Assembly: GCA_002748705.1 (NCBI GenBank)
Contig: PDSZ01000002.1
Coordinates: forward strand, 1 to 64,000
Direction of reading: 5' to 3'
Length of the DNA: 64,000 nt
Source: Candidatus Fermentibacterota bacterium
GTDB lineage: Bacteria; Fermentibacterota; Fermentibacteria; Fermentibacterales; Fermentibacteraceae
Part shown: positions 54,558 to 63,133 of the stretch, one piece after another
Layout: each line of letters starts with the position of its first letter
Numbering within the stretch: the stretch's first letter is position 1
The notes under the pieces: model-generated
The model's database searches: none
Seen by the model: only the letters and a program-made list of their open reading frames with translations
What the model was told of the DNA's origin: nothing
Position numbers and translations under genes: made by a program

Positions 54558-55259
54558 ATGACTGAACAGATAATGAAAAAGCTTAAAGAACTGGGAGAGC
54601 CTGATAGAGCCGCTCACAGTCAGAAATACTTCAGAACCGGCCCTGGGGAATACGGTGAAGGCGACAGATTTCTTGGAATCCGTGTGCCCCTTGTGAGAAA
54701 AGAGGTAAGAAAAAACCGAACTCTTCCTCTGGAATCAGCGGCGGAGCTTCTCCAATCCCGCTGGCATGAGGCAAGACTCTTTGCGGTTCTTGTTCTTGTA
54801 GAAAAGTTCAAGAGGGGCTCAGAGAAAGAAAGAGAACAGATATTCAAACTCTATCTTGACAGTACAAGTACAATAAACAACTGGGATCTGGTGGATTGCT
54901 CCGCGCCGCACATAGTAGGCCAATGGCTTCTCACAGGTGATCGGAGTCTTCTCAGGGAACTTGCTCTCTCGCAATCCATTTGGGAAAGACGCATATCCAT
55001 CATTGCAACAATGCGGTTCATTGACCATGACCAGTTTGATGATACTCTGAAAATAGCAGACATGCTTCTTCAGGACTCCGAAGACCTTATTCACAAGGCA
55101 GTGGGCTGGATGCTCCGTGAAGTGGGAAAAAGAGACAGAAAGACTGAAGAAGATTTCCTAAGACCAAGGTACAAAAATATGCCCAGAACAATGCTGCGTT
55201 ACGCCATTGAGAAATTTGAGCCTGAACTGAGAAAACAGTATCTGAAGGGCCTGGTTTAA
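54558..55259 (+). CDS. alkD: DNA alkylation repair protein AlkD
   Basis: A 233-residue HEAT-like glycosylase that removes 3- and 7-alkylpurines. The catalytic residues known from B. cereus AlkD are at equal places: W109 and D113 in NNWDLVD, and a tryptophan at 184 in AVGWMLREVG. GGAGG lies before the ATG. The end overlaps the phosphatase gene on the other strand by four bases. Confidence 0.93.
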   Translation: MTEQIMKKLKELGEPDRAAHSQKYFRTGPGEYGEGDRFLGIRVPLVRKEVRKNRTLPLESAAELLQSRWHEARLFAVLVLVEKFKRGSEKEREQIFKLYLDSTSTINNWDLVDCSAPHIVGQWLLTGDRSLLRELALSQSIWERRISIIATMRFIDHDQFDDTLKIADMLLQDSEDLIHKAVGWMLREVGKRDRKTEEDFLRPRYKNMPRTMLRYAIEKFEPELRKQYLKGLV

Positions 55260-55687
55260 AAACCTTTTCTGACCAGTTTCTCAAACCTGACAAGCACAGC
55301 TTCCTGCTCATCAGTCTCAACAGCACAGGCGTTTTCTTCTCTGAGCATATCAATAGCCTCTGCTGCCCTGAGACCGCGGCTGTAAATCAGCCAGGCACCG
55401 CCGAAGGTGCCGGTGCGGCCACTGCCTCCCTGGCAGTGCACAAGAACTGTCTTCGGCGAATCTTCAACCAGTCTCACAAACCTTTTCAGATTCTCAATGG
55501 ATGGCGCGTGATAGTCCCTTACCGGTATCTCAACCCATTTGATGCCTGGAATTGCCGGATTGTATTTCAGCGACGCTTCCGAAGGATCTATCAGAGAAAC
55601 GATTGTTGAGAGGTTTTCAATGTTAAGTTCAGCCTGCCTTGGATTGTGCGATCCAATAAGTTTCGGTTTGTCTATCCACCATCTCAT
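55256..55687 (-). CDS. Dual-specificity/tyrosine phosphatase
   Basis: A 143-residue cytosolic phosphatase with the signature HCQGGSGRTG: nucleophile C85 and R91 of the Cx5R loop. D58 in VRDYHAP may be the general acid. The type resembles small dual-specificity enzymes; the target, protein or phosphoinositide-like, is unknown. Convergent with alkD, overlapping its stop by four bases. Confidence 0.88.
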   Translation of the reverse strand: MRWWIDKPKLIGSHNPRQAELNIENLSTIVSLIDPSEASLKYNPAIPGIKWVEIPVRDYHAPSIENLKRFVRLVEDSPKTVLVHCQGGSGRTGTFGGAWLIYSRGLRAAEAIDMLREENACAVETDEQEAVLVRFEKLVRKGF

Positions 55688-55948
55688 TTCGAGTTATACC
55701 TTCCTTTTGAACTTGTACTAACATACACATCCTGAAGGATTGACGGCTGCATTCTGAAGGTTCAGCAGGTCAACACCAGACTTTACTTATATCTTCAGAT
55801 GCAGGTTTCGCAGTTCTCAAATGGCCATCATCGAACAGCCTCTGCAAGCTCATAATCACCTCCAGCCGGATAAAGCCCGAAAGACCATCGCATTCTGCGT
55901 GAAACCTGTATCTTCCCTGAATGACTACTTTGTGTAAAGCGCAGGATT

Positions 55949-56124
55949 AATCTCTCTGCCTGATTTCTCCTGTATTTCCATCAGTCAATAAACTATCTTG
56001 CAGACTATTCAGTATGGCAAGCAGTGGGATGCTGGGTGCTCCAGGTATTTCCATCCGTAATAGACGATCTTGCAGGCTATTTCATTGCCTGATCAATCTC
56101 TCTGCCTGCTTTCTCCTCTATTTC
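55949..56124. repeat. Direct repeat array with a strict period of 73
   Basis: AATCTCTCTGCCTG.TTTCTCCT.TATTTCCAT occurs at 55949 and 56095 (146 = 2 x 73), and TATTTCCATC.GT.AATA..C.ATCTTGCAG.CTATT at 55973 and 56046 (73). So three staggered copies are partly preserved. The copy at 56095 is the 3' end of the decayed nucleotidyltransferase gene. Confidence 0.8.
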
Positions 56125-56512
56125 CATAAGAAGTTCTATAAGAGCCTGAAAACTTATATCTTCTATTGCCATCAGATCTATGTCGCTGTCCGGTCTCATA
56201 TCACCTGACGCACAGCATTTGAAGGCGAGTTCTGTTTTCTTGTCATTCAGTGCTTGTGTCAGTTGGATCTGAGATCCTTCTGTTTAGAAAGACACTGAGT
56301 TTTTTAACCGGAGAACTGGCATTTCCCTGATATTCTGTTTGATTTGCCTGTCTTTTCAGGATCGCAAGCCCTTCATCGACCAGATGCCGGTTGGCTGCGC
56401 ACTGCTCCGGAAACAGCTTGCAAAGGGTCTCGAATCTCCCTGAAAGAGTGAGCAGGATCCAGAAGCAGCAGATAAACTCTTTCTCACCTTGCCGGAAAGC
56501 GCGTCGCCTCAT
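56077..56512 (-). pseudogene. HTH-nucleotidyltransferase (MNT) gene with frameshift
   Basis: Two frames together look like one gene. The first (56512 to about 56270) has an ArsR-like winged-helix fragment: LVDEGLAILKRQANQTEYQGNASSPV. The second, one base shifted, runs from about 56280 to a TAG at 56077 and reads QLTQALNDKKTELAF..ASGDMRPDSDIDL..., the G-S-x-D-x-D site of minimal nucleotidyltransferases, then ALIELLMEIEEKAGREID. The usual GS of the motif is lost (CCAS), so the enzyme site is also damaged. Such proteins often pair with HEPN toxins, but none is present. Likely a dead toxin-antitoxin remnant. Confidence 0.55.
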
Positions 56513-56822
56513 TTGTTCCCATCTTGAAAAATATATTTCTCTTTAAGGAAAAAGCGATACTGCTTTTGAGCTAAGAGCCATGCAATGCTGGACTGTTGCT
56601 GATTCTCAAAGCCTTGCGCAATAATTCAGTTGCCAGAAACAGTATTGCATGATTCAGGCTCTGCCGTAACTGGGTTGCACCATTTGCCTTTCTCCACAGA
56701 GTACAGCTCTTAAAAAGAATGAAGACTCAATCAGCAAAAAAACGAATGTGCTTTTGGGAGCAGCAGTCATATATTTCCCTATTCCGCTATGTTTCATTTT
56801 CATATCCATAAAGGGGGATAAC

Positions 56823-58367
56823 ATGAATGTACAGGACGCTAAGAGCAGAATTTTTCAGGGCCTGGGGCTTGATCACCTCAACTCGGGAGTTTACTGCGGC
56901 CACTGGATGCCGGTTGAGGGCAAAAAGATTCTTGAGTCTGTAAGCCCTATTGATGGAAGTATTCTCGGAGCAGTTGCTCAGGGTGAAATTGATGACTTTG
57001 AGAAAATACTGGAACAGGCAAAGAAAAGCTATGATGAATGGTCAGCAATTCCAGCTCCCAGAAGAGGCGAAATTGTCGGCGAGATAGGCGCTGAACTGCT
57101 TAAAGAAAAGGAACTCCTGGGGCTTCTGGTAACTCTGGAAGTTGGCAAGACTCTCACAGAAGGTGCCGGAGAGATACAGGAAGCAGTTGATATAGCCAAC
57201 TTCGCAGTTGGTCTCTCAAGACAGCTTTACGGTCTTACAATTTCCAGTGAAAGACCATCCCACAGGCTTATGGAACAGTGGCATCCGCTGGGAACAATAG
57301 GCGTAATAACCTCCTTTAATTTCCCTGCAGCTGTCTGGGCATGGAACTCTCTTATTGCAGCTGTAGTAGGCAATGTTACAGTATGGAAACCTTCCAGCAG
57401 TGCTCTGCTTACCGCTGTTGCCACGATCAGGGTTGCAAACAGAGTTCTGGAAAGGAACAACCTGCCGCCGATCTTCTTCCTGGCCTCAGGCAGCGGCAGA
57501 ACCATCGGTGCCAGAATGACCGATGACTCACGAATTGCACTTGTTTCCTTCACCGGCTCCACTGCGGTCGGCCGTTCTGTAGGCGAGAAGGTAGCTGCAA
57601 GGTTCGGTAAGTCCATACTTGAGCTGGGCGGCAACAACTGCGCAATCGTAACTCCTGAAGCAGACCTTCCCCTTGCGGTAAAAGGAGTTGCCTTCGGTGC
57701 AATGGCCACCGCGGGACAGAGATGCACATCAACAAGAAGAGCGCTTGTTCACAGCGATGTTTACGATTCATTTGCAGCGGAGCTAAAAAGAGTCTACGGC
57801 AGCGTAAAAATCGGAAACCCGCTTGAAAAAGATACCATTGTCGGCCCTCTTGTGGATGAATCAGCTGTAAAAGCCTATACTGCAACTGTGAAGAAAGCTA
57901 CCGCGCAAGGGGGCAGAATACTCCACGGAGGAACCGTTCACAGAGTTGACGGTTGCGAAAACGGCTTCTTCGTAACCCCGACTATCATTGAGATGGACAG
58001 GCAGGAAGGTATCGTTCTTGAAGAGACCTTTGCTCCTATTCTGTATGTGATGAAGTACACTGATCTTTCAGAAGCTATTCAAAGACACAATGCTGTCCCT
58101 CAGGGACTTTCTTCAGCTATCTTTTCCTGCAATATGAGAGAGGCCGAACAGTTCCTCTCGGCAGCAGGATCTGACTGCGGAATAGTCAATGTGAACACCT
58201 CCACAGCAGGAGCTGAGATAGGTGGAGCCTTCGGCGGCGAAAAGGAAACAGGAGGCGGACGGGAAAGCGGAAGTGACGCCTGGAAGTTCTATGCCAGAAG
58301 ACAGACCGCAACAGTGAACTACGGAACAGACATTCCCCTCTCGCAGGGCGTGGAGTTCCCTGTTTAA
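56823..58367 (+). CDS. ALDH7-family dehydrogenase (aminoadipate-semialdehyde type)
   Basis: A 514-residue NAD(P)-dependent aldehyde dehydrogenase close to antiquitin, the L-aminoadipate semialdehyde / piperideine-6-carboxylate dehydrogenase of lysine breakdown. Catalytic C301 in AGQRCTSTRR and E267 in LELGGNN are present, with SFNFPAAVWAWN and FTGSTAVGR around the cofactor site. The ATG at 56823 is preceded by AAGGGGG; an earlier frame start at 56748 is less likely. Single gene, with a terminator at 58452. Whether lysine is the real source of its substrate here is inference. Confidence 0.9.
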   Translation: MNVQDAKSRIFQGLGLDHLNSGVYCGHWMPVEGKKILESVSPIDGSILGAVAQGEIDDFEKILEQAKKSYDEWSAIPAPRRGEIVGEIGAELLKEKELLGLLVTLEVGKTLTEGAGEIQEAVDIANFAVGLSRQLYGLTISSERPSHRLMEQWHPLGTIGVITSFNFPAAVWAWNSLIAAVVGNVTVWKPSSSALLTAVATIRVANRVLERNNLPPIFFLASGSGRTIGARMTDDSRIALVSFTGSTAVGRSVGEKVAARFGKSILELGGNNCAIVTPEADLPLAVKGVAFGAMATAGQRCTSTRRALVHSDVYDSFAAELKRVYGSVKIGNPLEKDTIVGPLVDESAVKAYTATVKKATAQGGRILHGGTVHRVDGCENGFFVTPTIIEMDRQEGIVLEETFAPILYVMKYTDLSEAIQRHNAVPQGLSSAIFSCNMREAEQFLSAAGSDCGIVNVNTSTAGAEIGGAFGGEKETGGGRESGSDAWKFYARRQTATVNYGTDIPLSQGVEFPV

Positions 58368-58445
58368 TCACAGACTGGCTTCACTGCCTGAAGTGAAAAT
58401 GACTCTTCAGCTCGCAGGGCGTGGAGTCCCTGTTTAACCACAGAC
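58340..58445. repeat. Two 35-base imperfect direct repeats, period 71
   Basis: The last codons and stop of the ALDH gene (CTCGCAGGGCGTGGAGTTCC.., 58340-58375) are copied at 58411-58445 with one deleted base and two changes. The sequence between is unrelated. Confidence 0.9.
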
Positions 58446-58451
58446 AGCAGA

Positions 58452-58477
58452 CCCCCCTCTCTTACGGGAGAGGGGGG
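58452..58477 (+). terminator. Terminator hairpin after the ALDH gene
   Basis: CCCCCCTCTC and GAGAGGGGGG form a perfect 10-bp stem with loop TTACGG, 85 bases after the stop codon. No T tract follows, so termination may be weak or factor-dependent. The rest of the spacer up to 58901 shows no gene. Confidence 0.55.
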
Positions 58478-58901
58478 CTTAGCCAACAGGGAAAAGCTAA
58501 ACACTATACTGAACAACAGAAATTTAACCAGTTATTTCATATAGATTCCTTTCCGGCAATTAATGCGATATCGCATCTCTTGAAGACAGCAGATTTTCCC
58601 ATTCAGACAATCAGAATCCTGAAAAAGTATCTCATTTTTGCGATTCCCTGCATAAGAGGAACAGCACCTGCATATCTTTTCAGGTCAAACCTCAGCTGTA
58701 CAGATATTATGATGATTTAAAGCAGTTCTGAAGTAACAGGCCAGCGTACAAGTCTTTGCAGTATTGTTATATATTCCATCAGGTTATTGGTTCAGCGCTG
58801 TTTCAGCGAAAGACACTTCATCTGGCACAGCTCAGAGGAGGGAAAAGCAATTTGTTAAAGAGCCATATCTGTTTAAGCATAACAATGAATAGGATGATCT
58901 T

Positions 58902-61900
58902 ATGAATCATTTGTCTATAGGCTGTGACCTTGGAAGTTCATCGGTAAAACTGGCTGTACTTAACGAAAAAGGCGAAAGACTGTTAACCGATTATCGTGTC
59001 CATGGTGGAAACCCTCTTGCAGTATTTTCAGCAATGATGAAAGAAGTAACCGCCAGGTTTGAAGGCCGGATCAGCTTCGCCATGGTCTGCGGCTCAATGG
59101 CGGGAAGTTTTGCTTCTCAGTTTCGTGCCAACGAGATTGCTGCCATTGTCGCCGGAGCAAAAGCTGTATTTCCAGGCTGTGCTTCCATTGTTGACATTGG
59201 AGGAGAGAGTGCCCGTTATATAGCTGATGTGGACAGGGAACATGTTGACTTTTCCTTTAACGGCTCATGCTCGGCAGGCACAGGCTCCTTTTTTGAAGAC
59301 CAGATGACACGCCTGGGTACGAATATTACCGAGTTTAACTCAATTGCAGCTGAAGCTTCTTCAACACCTCGCATTGCAGGGCGATGTACTGTCTTTGCCA
59401 AGACTGATATTGTTCACCGCCAGCAGGAGGGAGCCACCACTCCTGATATTCTTCGCGGTCTTGCCTATGCTCTGGTAAGAAACTATCGGGGTACAATTAT
59501 TCGTAAACTTCCAGTGAGAAGTCCGGTGGTCTTTTCCGGAGGAGTGGCAAAAAACCATGCTGTCCGCCAGGCTCTCAGTGAAATTCTCAATATGAAGGCC
59601 ATTCTTCACTCAGAAGAAAGTCCCTGCCTTGCTGCCATAGGCTGCGCCATTATGGCAGCTGAGCAGCATGTTGAGTATAACCTGAGATTCTTTCGTCCTG
59701 AGCAGCCGCTGCCCGCAGTAAGCATGATGCAACCGCTTACAAAAGAGATTGACACAGCAGGATTGCACAAACTCCATTCAATGAAGCCTGGAGAACCGGT
59801 ATATCTGGGAATAGACATCGGTTCAACAAGTACCAATCTGGTGCTTCTGAATCAGAGCGGTGAGGTTCTTGACTGTCAGTATCTGCGTACCGGAGGAGCA
59901 CCGCTTGAAGTGGCTGAAAAGGCCATGAACGCGTTGCCTGAACGAATGGGAACGGAGATCAATATTGCTGCCCTGGGAACCACCGGTTCCGGGCGTTACA
60001 GGGTGGGCAAAATGCTTGGTGCACTTACAATTCAAGATGAGATTACCGCTCAGGCAAGGGGTGCTGCAGCCAGTATGCCCGAAGTGGACACCATTTTTGA
60101 GATAGGCGGTCAGGACTCTAAATTCATTCGACTGAAGAATGGACAGGTTACTGATTTTCAGATGAACAAAGTCTGTGCTGCAGGAACAGGCTCCTTTGTG
60201 GAAGAACAGGCAAAGCGGTTGAATATTGAGCTGGAAAGCTTTGGCGCCCTTGCCCTGACCGGAGAAAGACCTGCTGAGCTTGGCGAGCAGTGTACCGTTT
60301 TTATAAAGTCGCAGATTGAGAAAAAGCTCAGTGAGGGTGTCTGCAAGGCAGACATTGCAGCAGGCATCTGTTACTCCATCGTTCACAATTACCTGCATAA
60401 GGTAGTGGCCAATAAGCATGTTGGAGAAAACATCTGCTTTTCAGGAGGACTGGCATATAACGACGGTATTGTTGCAGCCTTCAGGCACTATTTTCCGGCA
60501 ATGAAGGTAACTCCCTATTTTTCAGTAACCGGTGCTCTGGGAATAGCTCTTCTTGCCAGAGATGAGAAGTTGAAACTGCAAAAGGCTCCCAAACCCACAA
60601 CAAACAAACAGAGACTTGCAGAAAACAAGCGTCTTTTTTACGGTACCAGAAAGCACTACATCGGAAGCTACGATGGCATTATTAAGCCAGGGCTGAAAAC
60701 TGTAGGTATTCCCCGTGCGCTGATGATGTACAAGATGTTTCCCATGGCCTATAATTTTTTCAAAGCTTTGGACTGCAATGTACTGCTTTCTCCTGAAACC
60801 GATGAAGATATTATTCGGCGAAGCCAGCTTCTGGTGGAAGAAGAAACCTGCTATCCGGTAAAACTGATTCTTGGCCACATGTCATGGCTTATTGATCAGG
60901 GAGTTGATGCCATCTTTATGCCATCGGTCTACACTTTACGGCATACAAGCTCTCATCTGGTTCATAATTATGGTTGTGTTTTTATGCAGAATGTTGCAGC
61001 ACGCTATGCAGAACACCTTGAACTGAAAGAAAAAGGCATAGAGTTTCTCAATCCGGTACTTGAGATGGATATGGGGGCGCCTGAACTTGTAAAGGCCATG
61101 ATCGGCGCAGGGCGCAGGCTGGGGGCATCAAGAGTTCGCTGTGCAGCAGCCATGGCAAAAGGCGGCTCAGCAATGAATAAGTACAACCAGGCCTGCGAAG
61201 ACAGCGGCAGAAAAATCCTTGCCGGCCTTGAAGAGGATGAAAGGGTTCTGGTTCTCATAACCCGCACCTACGGAATTGATGATACAGTACTGAGCATGGG
61301 CATTGCCGAACAGCTATTAAACCGGGGCTATAAAGTGATTACCCTATCCCATCTTGACGCACACCGTACAGACATAAGCACTGAGTATCCCAATCAGTAC
61401 TGGCCATTCGGAAGCCATATTCTGAAAGGCATGCAGATAGTCAGAAATGACCCCAGGCTGTTTGCAATCTATCTTACAAACCACGGCTGCGGGCCGGATT
61501 CCATGCTTGTCCATCAGTCTGCTGAAATTATGGGAAATAAACCATGGCTTGTGCTGGAGGTGGACGAACACTACTCGCCGGTTGGTCTTGTAACCAGGGT
61601 TGAAGCATTCCTCTCTTCACTGGAAAGCCATGAAACCGGAAAAGAAGGGAAGAGAGAAGTTCATACTGATCTGCCTGAGCGGTTCATCGCAGGAAGTTTT
61701 GACAAGATAGACAAAAGCATGCCTGTTCTGCTTCCCTTTTTCTTTCCCTACAGCAACCTGGTCGCATACCGTCTGAGAGAAGAGGGTTTTGACTGCAGGG
61801 AACTTACACCCACAGACCTGGAATCACTTAATGAGGGCCGTTCACTGACCCGTACCAAGGAGTATATAACTTTTACAGCAATTCTCGGCGATGTCATTAA

Positions 61901-62717
61901 ATATTCAAAGAAAGAGAAAAATGCCCACCAGTTCTTTCTGCTGCAAAACAAAGGTTCTGAAGCAGATGGACAGTTCAGCCGCACCATTCGCACACATCTT
62001 GATATGCAGGGATTCCAGCATTCGAGAATTGTCAGCCCAATAGTGGAAGATATGCACAACGATGATGCTCTGTGGCTGGATATAATGGCAGGTGATCTTG
62101 TTATGGCTGAAACTCTTGAAAAAAGAGAAGCCAGTATGGCCAGACTAAAGCAAAAACCTCTTTCATGGAATACTGTTATTGATCTTGCAAAAACCATAGG
62201 ACGGACCAAAGACAAGCGACTGATTCTATTTATTCACGGTGATCCTCTCTGCGTATTTAACCAACAGGTTAACGGACATCTGCTGGCAGAACTTGAAAAG
62301 GATTTCAGAGTTTTATGGCTTCCTCTCAGTGAATATCTTCTCTTTCTCTGGCAGGATCACGGAACTGATATTACTCTGCGGCTTGAACAGCTGGCAGAAC
62401 TGCATAAGGCTCTTGGCTGCTTCAGCCCCTTTTCGCCATCCTTTTCTTCTCTGAAGCAGACAGCGGATAATAAGCTGGGCAAGCTGGCAGGCGGTAACGG
62501 TCGTTACCGTATTGCTAAAAGCATACATGCCACAAACTCTGCCTGCGGAATCATTGAACTCAGCCCTCTTTACGAAAATACCGCCTCTATTCTAAACCTT
62601 GTAACAGTTAAAAACGAAAGACCTTTTCTCAGGCTTCAGGTAAATGGAGAGGGTAAGGAGATGGAAAAGCTAAAAACATTCTTACACTTTATTACTTATA
62701 ATAAAAAGAACTCCTAA
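58902..62717 (+). CDS. Acyl-CoA dehydratase activase fusion (two BadF/HgdC domains plus DUF2229/HgdB-like part)
   Basis: A 1271-residue cytosolic protein. Two ASKHA ATPase domains in tandem: GCDLGSSSVK (7-16) with cluster Cys C123 in GSCSAGTGSFF, and GIDIGSTSTN (303-312) with C425 in VCAAGTGSFVEEQ. In HgdC these cysteines hold the bridging [4Fe-4S] cluster of the dimer. The rest (about 620-1270) is a DUF2229-type region related to dehydratase subunits, with several conserved cysteines (EEETCYPVK, NHGCGPDSM). Such fusions occur in many anaerobes and are thought to drive ATP-dependent electron transfer for radical dehydration or similar reductions; the partner enzyme is not in this window. AGGA eight bases before the ATG; transcribed alone. 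Confidence 0.9.
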   Translation: MNHLSIGCDLGSSSVKLAVLNEKGERLLTDYRVHGGNPLAVFSAMMKEVTARFEGRISFAMVCGSMAGSFASQFRANEIAAIVAGAKAVFPGCASIVDIGGESARYIADVDREHVDFSFNGSCSAGTGSFFEDQMTRLGTNITEFNSIAAEASSTPRIAGRCTVFAKTDIVHRQQEGATTPDILRGLAYALVRNYRGTIIRKLPVRSPVVFSGGVAKNHAVRQALSEILNMKAILHSEESPCLAAIGCAIMAAEQHVEYNLRFFRPEQPLPAVSMMQPLTKEIDTAGLHKLHSMKPGEPVYLGIDIGSTSTNLVLLNQSGEVLDCQYLRTGGAPLEVAEKAMNALPERMGTEINIAALGTTGSGRYRVGKMLGALTIQDEITAQARGAAASMPEVDTIFEIGGQDSKFIRLKNGQVTDFQMNKVCAAGTGSFVEEQAKRLNIELESFGALALTGERPAELGEQCTVFIKSQIEKKLSEGVCKADIAAGICYSIVHNYLHKVVANKHVGENICFSGGLAYNDGIVAAFRHYFPAMKVTPYFSVTGALGIALLARDEKLKLQKAPKPTTNKQRLAENKRLFYGTRKHYIGSYDGIIKPGLKTVGIPRALMMYKMFPMAYNFFKALDCNVLLSPETDEDIIRRSQLLVEEETCYPVKLILGHMSWLIDQGVDAIFMPSVYTLRHTSSHLVHNYGCVFMQNVAARYAEHLELKEKGIEFLNPVLEMDMGAPELVKAMIGAGRRLGASRVRCAAAMAKGGSAMNKYNQACEDSGRKILAGLEEDERVLVLITRTYGIDDTVLSMGIAEQLLNRGYKVITLSHLDAHRTDISTEYPNQYWPFGSHILKGMQIVRNDPRLFAIYLTNHGCGPDSMLVHQSAEIMGNKPWLVLEVDEHYSPVGLVTRVEAFLSSLESHETGKEGKREVHTDLPERFIAGSFDKIDKSMPVLLPFFFPYSNLVAYRLREEGFDCRELTPTDLESLNEGRSLTRTKEYITFTAILGDVIKYSKKEKNAHQFFLLQNKGSEADGQFSRTIRTHLDMQGFQHSRIVSPIVEDMHNDDALWLDIMAGDLVMAETLEKREASMARLKQKPLSWNTVIDLAKTIGRTKDKRLILFIHGDPLCVFNQQVNGHLLAELEKDFRVLWLPLSEYLLFLWQDHGTDITLRLEQLAELHKALGCFSPFSPSFSSLKQTADNKLGKLAGGNGRYRIAKSIHATNSACGIIELSPLYENTASILNLVTVKNERPFLRLQVNGEGKEMEKLKTFLHFITYNKKNS

Positions 62718-63133
62718 AGTTCAAATGCCATAACTAATCAGCATTCAATAAAAGTTCTGTTTTCTTTCGAAGCCGGCGATTGCCGAGTCTGGTATTTGCC
62801 TGAAACCCTGCGAAAGGCTGTAGAATGGTTCTGTTATTTGGCATCAAAAAAGTTCGAAATGGTCAGCTGCAAAACAGAAACTCAGCGTCAGCAATACAAG
62901 CAGCGCCAGTACGGCTTGAATTATAGCTGTATGATTATCTGAAGCGGCACTGCCAATTGCACATAAGTTATATTGCTGCAATTAAGGCTGTTGCGGCTGT
63001 TTCACAGCTGATTCGATTTGATATGCACCATTGTATTCATAACTGTTATCAGAACAGAAATCTGTAGAACCGCTTAACAGTGCAGCACTGCTCAGGATTG
63101 TTTACTGCCTGCACTCTGCAGCTGAAAACTTTA
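62718..63133. other. Spacer without recognisable gene
   Basis: About 415 bases between convergent genes. I see no gene, RNA or clear terminator, and no ~73-base repeat. Confidence 0.5.
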
